This document shows, piece after piece, positions 37,001 to 47,502 of a stretch of 64,000 nucleotides of DNA. This DNA is from Lactifluus volemus (lineage: Eukaryota > Basidiomycota > Agaricomycetes > Russulales > Russulaceae). The translations under genes were made by a program, and so were the position numbers. The notes under the pieces were generated by a model that saw nothing but the letters and a program-made list of their open reading frames with translations, ran no database searches and was not told the DNA's origin. The stretch spans positions 1,736,001 through 1,800,000 of the forward strand of contig WTXI01000002.1 in the NCBI GenBank assembly GCA_022376515.1, given 5' to 3'. Each line of letters begins with the position of its first letter. Position 1 is the first letter of the stretch.

Positions 37001-38326
37001 AAGACGGCCGTCGTCATTAAGGTCGGCTAAATCCCTGTGGGATGACCGTGAGATGACAGCTTTTAGGAAAAGAGGTGTCAATGAGCTAACCATACTACAG
37101 CAAGGACTTCCTGAGGCAACTTTGACTGGAGCATAAAGGGTACGGCCACATCAGCTTCTATGTAGCCCCGTCTATGCGTGTCAAGGGTTTCAAAATATTT
37201 GTCGGCATTAGCCTTCTCAGCAGGGGTGACATCCCATGCCATTTGGGATTGTACGGAAGAGGGAGGGGGAAACAGTGGTGTAGCGGGTGTGTTTCGGGAA
37301 AGAGCTGGCTTCGAACCCGTTTGATGTTGTGCCAATTGTCCCGTGAACTGCTGTTGCAGAGGTTGCCCAGAATATTGAGGCTGCAATGGTCTGCCTGTCA
37401 TTTGAGGTTGAACTACACTGTTCTGAGCGAAAGTGGTGGAGAGGCCGGGGCTAAAAGAACCGCTGTTTCCGGTAGCATGAGAAGTGACAGTGGTTCCCGG
37501 TAAGCCTGTACCAGAGGCCACTTCATACAGGCCAGGAGGGAGGGTAGTAGGGACGAAGGTGAGTTGGCCAGTCATTGACGCTTGAATGAGATACATGGCG
37601 ACGATAAAGTCAGCAACATCCATTGATCCACGTTTATGTGTATCGGACAAATTCCTGAGGAAGACGCGTCAAGATGAGCGTTTGAGGAAATGCAAATGCG
37701 ACATGCCATATTTGAGAGAGTTTCTCAAATGGAAGTTTGGACTTGATAAACACCTCCGCGCTTTCTCACCTTGGGAAACAGATTGAGATAGGAGTAGCAA
37801 AACAAGTAGGAAGGAATCGGCCGTATACATACCAGAAACAATACCGTTTATAGGACCACAGTTGTTGAAGAGCCTCGTAAACTTGGCCTTGTCCTGCGGA
37901 GACAGAGGAGGAGGAGACGAGATGAAGTGGGGGGAGGGCTGACAGCCCTGCGGGGTTCTGAAGACGAGGAAAACCCATCAAAGACGGCGAGAGGGCCGGC
38001 TTTTGATGGGTGAGCGGCGTACTTTTGGAGAAAGGCGGGTCGCGCTCACGTTTGTTGGCCAGGTCCCCTGTGATGACCTCGCCCTTCTGGGCATAGCCAA
38101 TAAGACGGACTGCAATAGAGACACCCTTGCGAGTGAGAAAACCCTGCTTGTCAGTATCTGCAATTCCCCATATTTGGCCTAGGATAGTAGGGTGGACGTG
38201 GGCACGACTGAAGGCTTCGATGGCAACCTCGCTGGTAATGATGCCAAGCTTCTGAGGATCGTGCTTGTTAAAAATATGATTTACAAGAGCATTCTCCCCC
38301 TGTGTTGGAGGGAAAGATGTGTCCAT
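34001..38326 (-). CDS. EDE1: EH-domain endocytic scaffold, EDE1/EPS15-like
   Basis: Early endocytic scaffold at clathrin coats. Three EH domains with EF-hand-like parts: ALVNHIFNKHDPQKLGIIT...ILGQIWGIADTDKQGFLTRK; KFTRLFNNCGPINGIVSG...LSDTHKRGSMDVADFIVAM; ADKYFETLDTHRRGYIEADV...DLADLNDDGRLTRDGFAVAC. A Pro/Gln-rich linker, then a long coiled coil (about 36000-36560), then a Ser/Pro/Thr-rich region with NPF and repeated F-x-x-A-F motifs, and a carboxyl UBA domain (DAEAVKQLCSMGFNRGQAVT...YDFQRALNSLLSA, stop 34001). Starts MDTSFPPTQGENALVNHIF at 38326. A missing base at the G run 37929-37934 is proposed between exon 1 and SPQDKAKFTRLF, since no intron of normal size fits. Confidence 0.9.
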
Positions 38327-38577
38327 GACCGAAAAGAAAAGGTGAATAGAGGCAAGTTTGAAGGTCGAACTTGAGCAAGAGTTGGCTTAGGTGAGCCAAA
38401 GTCCTCCTCCTCACCTCCGATACCCGAGTCGTGCCGGAGCGGCCAGGCCCCCGGAGAATCGGGGAAGGCCCGGATTTCCCGGAACGGCGCGAGAACTGCG
38501 AGTTCGGCTGAGTGATCACGTGTTACGTTCCAACTTGACGCTTGACACATCCACAATTCAATTCTCAAATCCAACAC
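38327..38577. promoter_or_regulatory. divergent promoter EDE1 / E2 enzyme with E-box
   Basis: 251 bp between divergent starts. A palindromic E-box CACGTG sits at 38517-38522 within TGATCACGTGTTAC. Such sites bind bHLH factors in fungi; whether this one is used is unknown. Confidence 0.35.
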
Positions 38578-39492
38578 ATGGAACAAATCACATCCCCTCT
38601 TGCAGTGCGCACGGCTACAAACCAACAGTCTCAGGTTCGGGAAGTGATGCTACTGGCAGTGTCACAAAAAGGTTTCTCCTTTGGAATCTTCTCTTAGGTC
38701 CTCAACTCAATCTCGTCTTAGATTGAGCAATGAATTAATGACTTTGATGGTGAGCGTCCACTTCTGTTACAATCCAATTTTGCCTCATCTATCCTTTAGA
38801 TGTCTTCATCACCAGGAATTGTCCGTACCCGAATCTTTGCTCACTGATGCTGCGCTAAACACTGTCTCAACTTGTCTAGTCAGCCTTCCCAAAATCTGAT
38901 GCCAACCTCCTTGAATGGGTAGGTACAATAGAAGGTCCCGCAGGAACTGTAAGTGTCTGCTATCCCGAGATGTGACTATCTTATAAATATTTATTCAGTA
39001 TTACGGTGGGATGTCATTTAAAATCGCAATACACTTTCCGCCGAATTATCCCTACGTCCCCCCGGTCATCAAGTTCGAATCACCCTGTTTTCACCCCAAC
39101 GTTGATATTGCATCAGGTGCAATTTGCCTAGACATCCTTCAGGTCTGCATCTTTGGTTCATGGCCTGACTTTGGCAAGCTTGACCTTTCTTTTTTCTCAG
39201 GATAAGTGGTCCGCTGTATACAGTGTGCAGACCATCCTGTTGTCACTACAGTCTCTACTTGGAGGTAAGAAAAATGCACTTTCAAGAAAGACACTTCTTT
39301 TCCTTATTCCAAACCTAGAACCAAACAACGCGTCTCCGCTAAACACAGAAGCGTCAAACCTTTGGGACTCGCCAGAGAGTGAGCAGCACCCCTCTCCGTT
39401 ACCGGCAGTGATTGATTTGCTTTCCTTATTTAGTGTTCAAAACCCAGCTTGTGAAGTACTACCGACCGATCAGTGATGAACCGGCAGCTTAG
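38578..39492 (+). CDS. UBC11: ubiquitin-conjugating enzyme E2, UBE2C/Ubc11 type
   Basis: E2 enzyme of the UBE2C (UbcH10) class that works with the anaphase-promoting complex on mitotic substrates. After a Ser/Gly-rich amino extension ([13 protein letters not shown]) come [67 protein letters not shown], active-site Cys in GAICLDILQ (about 39118-39142), [36 protein letters not shown] and [10 protein letters not shown]. The extended amino end and SPLNTEAxxLW are typical for UBE2C. Seven small exons; stop 39490-39492. From the ATG at 38578 one extra base is needed near 38632-38635 (GG) to enter the SGSGSD frame; otherwise a further 5' exon must exist, so the start is tentative. Confidence 0.88.
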
Positions 39493-40384
39493 AGACGGAT
39501 ATATACCCAGATTTGATTGGTCCCTGTGTTGTACATTTCAGACTGTAAAAAACCTCGGTTCATCGGAAATTTGCTTTGTCATCATCAGGGTTACTGCGCC
39601 GAAGCAGTGCCCTGTCGTTGTCGCTACATCTCATCATCAATTTCAATCTTTTCCCTCCAACTTCACCTGGGTTGATCCCTCATCTTCGGTTGAGCCGAAA
39701 TTTGCTCTCATTTTTCACTTTCATAACGGTTTGTCTGCCTCTGAATCAGTTTGACGTGTGTCGCTTAAGACTGATCTTGACATCAGAACGTCTTTTTCAC
39801 TCGTGATCCATGCCTCGTCGACCACCTCCAACTCCACTTCTTCTTGTTCACGGGCCACTACCACCTCGTGGCCAGTCCAAATTTACGATGCCATCGGTAC
39901 CGAGGCCTATTTTTCACCCGCCGTCGGTGGTTGCTCGGAGCCCTGTCCCCTGCGAGAGGGCACAACGTATTCGAAGGGGAACATTGTATAGATCGGAAAG
40001 TCAACAAGAGTCGCCATCACCTTTGACGTCGAGTAGCATTGGAAGGACGGGGACATCGAGGGTTGGATTCGAAATAGAGATGGTTGTAGCCCCACCCAAG
40101 GCAGTTGTTGGGCTTGTCTAAGTTAGCTAGTGGAGGGATGAAATTGTGTATAGTGTTGTTAAATCGCCCAAAACAAAAAAAAAACAGCCTCGTGTATAGC
40201 CAAAAGTTGACTGGCAAAAGGACAGGGACAGCCGAGCTCTTGCTTAACACTCAATTTGACAGCTCGCACGACTCTGCTTTCACGTTTAACTTGTTTCTTC
40301 TTTTTTTTTTTCTTGTCTACCCGGGATTTTATCATCTTCATCAGCAATCTTCATCGTCCTTGTCACAACCCGCCAATCGTAATC
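39493..40384. other. 892-bp gap between UBE2C and PIN4 genes
   Basis: Holds one possible small frame (39810-40121) and otherwise a PIN4 upstream region with pyrimidine runs, including T10 just before 40311. No RNA gene or repeat of note. Confidence 0.4.
39810..40121 (+). CDS. possible small proline/arginine-rich protein
   Basis: Uninterrupted 103-codon frame beginning MPRRPPPTPLLLVHGPLPPR and ending VVAPPKAVVGLV. Rich in Pro, Arg and Ser, with no domain I recognise, no signal peptide and no introns. The ATG follows a CT-rich stretch, which is the usual leader style here, so it may be real, but composition alone could also yield it by chance or it may belong to the PIN4 leader. Confidence 0.3.
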   Translation: MPRRPPPTPLLLVHGPLPPRGQSKFTMPSVPRPIFHPPSVVARSPVPCERAQRIRRGTLYRSESQQESPSPLTSSSIGRTGTSRVGFEIEMVVAPPKAVVGLV

Positions 40385-42215
40385 ATGACCAGCTCCTCAC
40401 CTACTCCGGATATCGCCTCGCTGTCTCTCGCTTCTTCTTCACCCCATCAACGTCTTCACGACAATTACGACTACGACGGCAATGTCAGGACCCAGTACCA
40501 CTTTGCTACCTCTCCTCCTGTCCCCTCGAGTCAGGCGTCTTTCAATCCCCTCAATATGAATCAATCTCCTCTCAAGAGCAAGCCTGTTCGCGCTGCCCTA
40601 CCTTCTGTATGCGCCTTTCTTTTTTTCTCACCATTCGTCATTAATCAACTCTTTATCCCCATATGCGACCGTCTTCATAGCAATGGCTCGATGGCGGTGC
40701 CTCCTACCCCGATAATCGCTCTCTCTCTTCCCCCAACAACTCTGATCTTTCCTCGGGTGGTGGCTCGCCACCCCTCCCACACATCAATGCTCCCCCGGGC
40801 ATTCCTCCTCTCTCTCAGAGTGCCGAAGACGAGATTATACCCACCGCGATTGTCATCAAAAACATCCCTTTTAATGTCAAACGCGAGACCCTTCTGGACA
40901 TCATCGTATGTTCACTGTCCCATTTGTCGACACATTTCTTATCTTATATCGATTTTCTCTTTTTAAACAGGTTTCATTGTCCATTCCAACGCCATATGCC
41001 TTCAATTACCACCTAGATCAGTCCGGTTCTTTCAGGGGCCTTGCCTTTGCCAATTTTCGACAGGCCTCCGACGCGGATGCTGTCGTCGCTGCCTTGAATG
41101 GTTTCGATGTACAAGGTCGCAAATTACGCGTCGAATATAAAAAGGTTCTGCAGGCCGGTGAGAAGGAACGTATTGAGCGGGAAAAGGCTATTCGGCGCAT
41201 GCGTTCCATGCAGCTTGAGAAGGAACAACAGCAACTCCAGGTTGCTCCTCAAACACCTTTTGACGATTTTCCTCCAGTCATCGCCCCTCCCTTCACACCG
41301 CAACGCTCGTACTCTGGGACAAACTACCAGTCGCCACAACAGTATTCCCCGCCTTCAGCCCCCCCAACCACCACCTCACAGCAGTACGGTATTCAAACAC
41401 CACCTCCGGCTCTCCCTGTCACACCTAGCCCTTCCCTCAAAGGAAGTTCGGCCTCGAGTGAGCTGGATCTCAATGACCCATCTACGTTGGAGATCTACTC
41501 GCGTATCTTGCTTTTCAAAGATGACCACATGAGGGACGAACTTGCGTTTTCCAGGACGCTGTCTCCAAAGCAGCGTCGAATAGTACACCTCGTTGCCCAG
41601 ATGCTTGGTGTATTTCACTATTCCATCGGGGAAGGTGAAGAACGGTATGCCGTGGTTACTCGTATGATCCAGAAAAGGTTTGTCTACATTTTTCCGTCGT
41701 CACCGGGTTGGACTCAAGCAACCATACACTTGACCCGCTAGAGACAACAAGGTAACCATCATCCAGGCCTGCAACGCATACCTTCCGCTTATCTCTCGCC
41801 GACCTCCCCTTCGTCTGGCGGTCTTTCTCAAACATTACGTGTGAAGAAGTCCATGCCCGATATGGGTGCCCTCCGTACGCAGGCCCCCCGACTTGCCACC
41901 CGCTCTTCGAATGGCAACATTCGTGAAGGTTACGCGACTATAGCTTCTCCTTCACGGCGCTTGGCGAGCGGCTTTGGCTCGCTCTTCGGAAATTCCAGCC
42001 CATTTGACCCGGTGCCACCGGTTCCCAACCTACCCGCAAGCATTCTCAATGCTGGCAGCATAGACCGGCTCGAAAGTCCGACTAGCTGTGTCGTGCGACA
42101 ACCACGCGGCCCAGGTGTGGGTGGTTTTTCCAGCCGCCGGGATCAACGTGTTGTGGCGAGCGAGAGTGCAGTACGCGGTCTGGATACCCGCTCTCATGAG
42201 CCACTGGAGATGTGA
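40385..42215 (+). CDS. PIN4: RRM-R3H RNA-binding protein, PIN4/Cip2-like
   Basis: RNA-binding protein like budding yeast PIN4 and fission yeast Cip2, involved in mRNA control during stress and cell cycle. Start MTSSSPTPDIASLSLASSSP. The RRM begins IIPTAIVIKNIPFNVKRETL, with RNP1-like GLAFANFRQASDADAVVAAL and LRVEYKKVLQAGEKERIERE. A Pro/Gln-rich linker follows, then the R3H domain (DPSTLEIYSRILLFKDDHM, LSPKQRRIVHLVAQMLGVFH, VTRMIQKR). The tail contains AYLSPTSPSSGGL, RVKKSMPDMGALRTQAPRL, RSSNGNIREGYATIASPSRR, and stops at 42213-42215. Introns after ALPS and TLLDII and before the last exon (acceptor CTAGAG) keep frame without any gap. Confidence 0.88.
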
Positions 42216-42655
42216 GGTGCAAACAGGATGACAAAATTTGAGAGTTGCTACTTACATGGCATATCCGACAAATGGCAACCCCTGTCGCAAGCCTCCCAAG
42301 AGCTTTTAAAAGTCTAAAATTGCAGTCGTCCTCAATCGCATATCCACGTTACTCATTTAAACTTCCAGACGATCTTGTGTATCTCATAAGTCTGCGACTT
42401 GGGCTCTTTCTTCTTCTGGTTGTCCCTAATTTCCTGCTGCGCAAGACGAAGTGATCTGCTTGTCTCCTTTCCCCCCTTTCCCTTGACCATGTTGATATAT
42501 AAGCGTACTTGTTTTTTTTTTACGTGCATTGGTAGTTGTGACTTTACCCACTTAATACTTTTGGGTAATTGTTGATTAGAGATGCTCGCATCAGTGAAGC
42601 GCATGCGCATGTATTTGCAACCACTTCGGCTCTGAACGTCCTAACACGGTTGATT
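42216..42655. promoter_or_regulatory. NUC1 upstream region with TATA-like element
   Basis: 440 bp between PIN4 and NUC1. TATATAAG at about 42496-42503 lies some 155 bp before the NUC1 ATG and follows a CT-rich run (about 42460-42485), a common fungal promoter layout. No gene seen. Confidence 0.4.
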
Positions 42656-44251
42656 ATGCCCACTTCATCCCTCATTCGTGCTACCTTCTTTGCCCTCGGC
42701 GTCGTGGCAGGTGGTGGTGCGGTAGCCGTTTTGAACGCGTCCAAAAAGACAAAGTCCACGTCACCTGCTACAATTGCTACTAGTGGCACGACTCAAGCCA
42801 CCGTCCCTCTCGTTGAGCTTGGTGTCGCTGGCGATGCCCGCCTCTCTCCTGTTGTGGCACAGACTGCAGTTGGGCCTGTCTTAAAATATGGCAATCCTGG
42901 TACGCACATCTTCACACATACACATGTGATATGACTATACTTTTACATGCTAGGTCCCATTTCCGACCAACTCGTGCGTAAAGCGTATGTCGCCGCATAC
43001 GATCGTCGAATGCGACATCCTGCCTGGGTCAGTTTGAGTCTTTTGCTTGACTAACCTCCCCCCCAAGCACCAAACCCGTAAACCGGATGAATAAACCTTT
43101 TTTTTGGCGCAGACGGCGGAACATTTAACGCTCGCATCACTCGGGAAATCACCCCTCGTCGAGCCGGTGAAAAGTAATGAACGCGGGGATCGCGGAGAGT
43201 CGACGTTTCAAGAGGACGAGTCGCTGCCGGTTCAGTTCCGCGCGAAATTGAAGGATTACTTTCGTAGCGGCTATGATCGTGGGCATATGTACGTGCAACC
43301 CCTCGTTCGTGCGCACGCGCGCTCGACACCCCTCCTTAACTATGTTTGGGCTTTTTTTTTACGCAGGGTACCAGCTGCGGATGCGAAGCGGTCACAGGTG
43401 GGTCAAGAACCGTCCACCTGCCCACAGAACGCGTCGATCTAACCAGCCAAACGTTACAGGAAGCCATGGATGAAACGTTTCTTCTGTCTAACATTGCGCC
43501 GCAAGTTGGCGTTGGTTTCAATCGCCACTGTACGTCTCCGTCACTGCATCCCCCTCGTACTCTATAAAGTTTCGCGCATCCTAATGGCTGGTCTCTCCTC
43601 ATCCGTGTGCGCGTTAGATTGGGCATACCTCGAAGATTGGTGTCGCCGACTGACGAGCACGTTCGCCGATGTGTACGTGTTTACCATCCCATTGTATCTC
43701 CCGCACAAAGACAGCGACGGGAAATTGCGCGTCGTAAGTGGGGCAACATCTCAAACACGTCCCGCGCGGTTGAAGTGAAACACCACGTTCTAACTCATCA
43801 TCAACCCCCCTCCCAACTATACATTTCGTTATAATGAAAGGTTTACGAGGTGATCGGAGACCCGCCCAACGTCTCTGTTCCGACACATTTCGCAAAAGTC
43901 GTCCTTGCAGCACGGCCATCGACGCCTTCGACGCCTCAAGTGCCGGAAATATCTACCGGAGCATTTGTCCTTCCAAATGCCGCCATTCCCGAAGGGACGT
44001 CCCTGGAGAGTTTCGTGGTTCCTGGTAATGTCACATTCATTGCTGTCCCTCCGCGACCCTCACGAACGTGTTGCGTCCCCTTGCCAGTCGACACCGTCGA
44101 GCGGGCCTCAGGTCTAACTCTGTTCTCGGACGCTATCAAAGGCGGGTCAAAGCACATCTGCAAAACAGCCAAATGTGAAGTGATCGTGCGTCACTTTGAC
44201 GATGCAAAAAAGAGACCGGAGATGAGACGGTCGATTTCGTCTCCTCGGTGA
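42656..44251 (+). CDS. NUC1: mitochondrial DNA/RNA non-specific endonuclease (endonuclease G)
   Basis: Endonuclease G of the beta-beta-alpha metal nuclease family, located in mitochondria. Amino end MPTSSLIRATFFALGVVAGG is hydrophobic and suits a mitochondrial inner membrane anchor. Blocks: LKYGNPGPISDQLVRKAYVA, YDRRMRHPAW, TAEHLTLASL, FRAKLKDYFRSGYDRGHM (DRGH holds the catalytic His, about 43275), VPAADAKRSQ, FLLSNIAPQVGVGFNRHYWA, VYVFTIPLYLP, VPTHFAKVVLA, AFVLPNAAIPEGTSLESFVV, VERASGLTLF, and a carboxyl CEVIVRHFDDAKKR. About seven GT-AG introns, all in phase. Ends 76 bp from the convergent mL46 gene. Confidence 0.93.
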
Positions 44252-44327
44252 CATTGTCGTTAAGGATTTAAGCAGCGATAGGTCATGCTCACCAAGTATG
44301 ACAAGTGCTCATTATTTAGCAATAGAT

Positions 44328-45365
44328 CTAAAAGTCGGATAACATATCCTTGATACCATGCCAGTACCGCTCATCTACGCGTTTTGCGATTTCTTTTTTT
44401 GTAAGCCAGGCAAAGTCGGTGACAGATCTGCCTGGCTTTACTTGACCGGCCATGATGTGTGCTTTCAAAAAGAAAACGCAAGTCTTCAAAGCCATGACTG
44501 AGTGATTCCGGAGTAGGCGAAGAAGAAATAAGTACCTTGGGAGGTGCCGCCGTATCGGCGGGTGCGGTTGGAGGATGGATCTCGTACAGACCAATTGGAT
44601 TGCGACTGACAATCCAGGTGTCCATGGCCTCCCCACATAGTTCCCTCAAATCACGCGCCGCAGACTAGAGAGTACATGATTCTACCACCATTAAAAACAA
44701 GGCGAAGAGCCACTCACCTCATGTAGCAGTTCCTTGTCGGCGACCGCGACTTCTGGGAACTTCCACACAGTAGTAGGAGTAGGAGTGGTAGCCGCATCCG
44801 AGTCTGTCCTCTGCTGAACCAAGAGGTAGAGATTCCGCTGGCCCTTCCTATCGAGACTTTTGACGTCGCCGTTTACATCACTCGCGTGCACGCGCGGCGC
44901 AGGACTCTCGTCCTCATCGCGTCCAAACTTTTTCAGGTCCTGCGCGGTCACGCCCGCGCCAGGCGCGCGCGGATGGTCGGCGCCGAAACCGGGCCCAAAC
45001 GCCTTGCGGTCCCGCTTGCGTTCCTCGAGGTTGAACTTGGACTCGAGCAGCGAACCCGGTTTGAAGTAAAAGTCGTAGGGGAACGGGTTGTGAAGCGCGC
45101 GTTGGAGGCGGGATTGATAGGTATAATAGGTACGCTCGAGGGACGTTGGGGTGCGGGTGAGAATGGGAGAACGGTTCAGGATGACGGCGGTGTGTAATTT
45201 TGGACGTGGTGGTTTTTTGGGATGGGTTTGTGCTGGCGTTGGAAGCGGCGGGTGTAAAACTTCAGTTGCTAGACCGCGACGAAGGATTGCTCTACCTGTT
45301 ACTGGAAGTTAAGTACGCAGAGAGTTGTGGGTGGGATGAACTCACTTTGTGTTGTCCGCCAACAT
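44328..45365 (-). CDS. MRPL46: mitochondrial large ribosomal subunit protein mL46
   Basis: Nudix-fold-like mitoribosomal protein of the mL46 (yeast Mrpl17) family. Basic amino end with RRGLATEVLHPPLPT fits a mitochondrial presequence. Then LHTAVILNRSPILTRTPTSL, YYTYQSRLQRALHNPFPYDF, KFNLEERKRDRKAFGPGFGA, RNLYLLVQQRTDSD, VWKFPEVAVADKELLHE (the nudix-like loop), AARDLRELCGEAMDTWIVSR, NPIGLYEIHPP, VFFLKAHIMAGQVKPG, DFAWLTKKEIAKRVDERYW, and stop at 44328. The start MLADNTK and its first intron are the best fit but less certain. The last intron uses an AAG acceptor. Divergent from the V-ATPase H gene by 111 bp. Confidence 0.87.
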
Positions 45366-45476
45366 GTCCAAGTCGACATTAGATGACGGCAAGCGCGAAT
45401 GAGTCCCGAAATGGATCAGGCTTGCTTCCACTACCGACTACGACCGTGACGGGGTACGGCTACTGCGTCACCTATC

Positions 45477-47358
45477 ATGACCCTCAATCTTGTCTCAAAT
45501 TCCTATCTGGAAGAGAGCACAGCAAAGATCCGTGTCAAACAAGTGCCTTGGGAGGTGCGTTTCTCGTCTTCACAATCGTTATCACGGAGTGACTCACTCT
45601 CAAAGTAGGGTTATCAACGCGCTGGGCACATCACCCCCGAGGAACTCGTGCTCATCAAGAAAGTAGATAGACAAGCCAAGGCAAAGACAGAGTCTCTCCT
45701 GCTATCCGATGGCCAAGTATATGCGTCGCTTTATCTTGGGCTACTCAAGAAACTCCAGAGGGTGGACACCCTGCAATCAATCCTAGTATTCATCGCCGAT
45801 GCCCTCACTGGTGCGTTGCGCAGTTTATACGTTTGCATAGGTCATCCCAACATTTTGTGTAGACCATGAAGAACGCATTATTCTGTTTACGAGAGCTGCC
45901 AATAATGACCCAGATCTACCTTATGGTCCGCTCTTACGGTACGTACATCACTCGATGAGAGAGCCTTCAGTGATATTTCCATTCAGGATACTTGAGACCC
46001 AGGACGATTTTGTACAACTTAAGACATCACAAATATTGACTGTCTTGCTAAGGTTCATGATCTTGTCGTTCCTTCTTACTTGGTGCAGCTATTCATGCCA
46101 ACGTACTCCAGCGCAGAGCCGGCACCGCTCCAATCGTGGCAACTGCAGCCCCTCTTAAATTACCTGTCCATGTGGGTTCAGGGGCAGGCTCCAAACAAGC
46201 GAGATGTAGCAGTACAATGTCTCGAGGCAATTCTGCCACGACATGAAGTTCGCAAAGCTGTCTGGGAAATCCCTGGTATTTTGAACGGGTTCGAAACATC
46301 ATCATTGCTTGCAGTGACATGAAGGTCTAACTACGACTTTAGACTGGTGGAAACTCTCAAGTCAAATAATAGTCCTCAAATGAACTATCAAGTCGGGTTT
46401 TGCTTCTGGCTGTTGACGTTCGAGACTGAGATCGCGGAGCAGATTAACAAGTAAATAAGTTGCCGCTACTCCAATCATTGCGAACTGACGAAATTACGTA
46501 GGAGATATGATGTCATCCCTCTCTTCGTCAGTGTGGCACAGGCTGCTGCCAAGGAAAAGGTTGTGCGCATTAATATAGCGACGCTTCGCGTGAGGTCTTT
46601 TTTTGGACACTGCCTCGCTACTTGTTCATCCTTGAGATGCTTTAGAACCTTGTCACAAAGGCACCATCTGCCAATCTGCCGGCGATGCTAGTTGCCCAGC
46701 TCCTCCCATTCGTGAAGAACCTCGCGACGCGCAAGTGGTCGGACGAAGATATCCTAGAGGACGTGCAATTCCTCGGGGATGAACTCAACGCGAGATTTGA
46801 GAGCCTAACGTGCGTCCCGTTCAGTTGCGACTGCCGAGTTTGGATGCTCATAATTCCGAAAACAGAACGTGGGATGAATATACATCGGAGCTCACCTCGG
46901 GACACCTCTCATGGACGCCAGTCCACGATTCAGATTTGTTCTGGAAAGAGAACGTCACAAGGCTGAACGAGAGGGACTACCTCTACCTGAAGTTTGTCTT
47001 AACTTGGCCCTTGACAGTATGAATAGTCACATCTGATCCTTGGTTTCTTTCAGGCGACTCGTGGAGCTTTTACGAACATCACACGAGCCCGTCGTACTGG
47101 CTGTCGCCGCGCACGACCTTGGACAGTATGTAAAGTATTACGAACGCGGGAAACGGTATGTCGCGCGAGGTCACGCTAATTGCTTCTACTCGACCCGTCT
47201 GATGATTTCATCTTTTGAAAAACGACTTCAGGATTGTCACAGACCTCGGTGCAAAGAACCGTGTAATGGAACTCATGTCACATGGTAGTCGGGAAGTTCA
47301 GTACCAAGCGTTGTTGTCTGTGCAGCGGCTTGTCAGCAGTCCATGGCAGTCTGTATGA
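45477..47358 (+). CDS. VMA13: V-type proton ATPase subunit H
   Basis: Regulatory subunit H of the V1 sector of the vacuolar proton pump. Start MTLNLVSNSYLEESTAKIRV, then VPWEGYQRAGHITPEELVLI and KKVDRQAKAKTESLLLSDGQ. Armadillo-like helices follow: YASLYLGLLKKLQRVDTLQS, ERIILFTRAANNDPDLPYGP, ILETQDDFVQLKTSQILTVL, LLNYLSMWVQGQ, VQCLEAILPRHEVRKAVWEI, QVGFCFWLLTFETEIAEQIN, RYDVIPLFVSVAQAAAKEKV, SANLPAMLVAQLLPFVKNLA. The carboxyl domain has WTPVHDSDLFWKENVTRLNE, PVVLAVAAHDLGQYVKYYER, VTDLGAKNRVMELMSHG, VQYQALLSVQRLVSSPWQ, stop 47356-47358. Around twelve introns, all consistent. An upstream ATG at 45383 is out of frame. Confidence 0.93.
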
Positions 47359-47502
47359 CTCAGGCGAGTCAAAATATAGCGCGCGAGGGTAGTTATCGGT
47401 ATTAAACATTGTAATAAACTCTCCAAAGTATGATATCCATTGCAGTTTGAGGGATGGCCCATAAAGAAAGATATACAGCAGTAGCAGGACCCGTCCGTTG
47501 AT

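Noticed and set aside
46285..46300. tRNA B-box-like GGTTCGAAAC, and similar GTTCGAATCC at 30486 and 53349
   Set aside because: No matching A-box or cloverleaf around them; all lie inside protein-coding genes.
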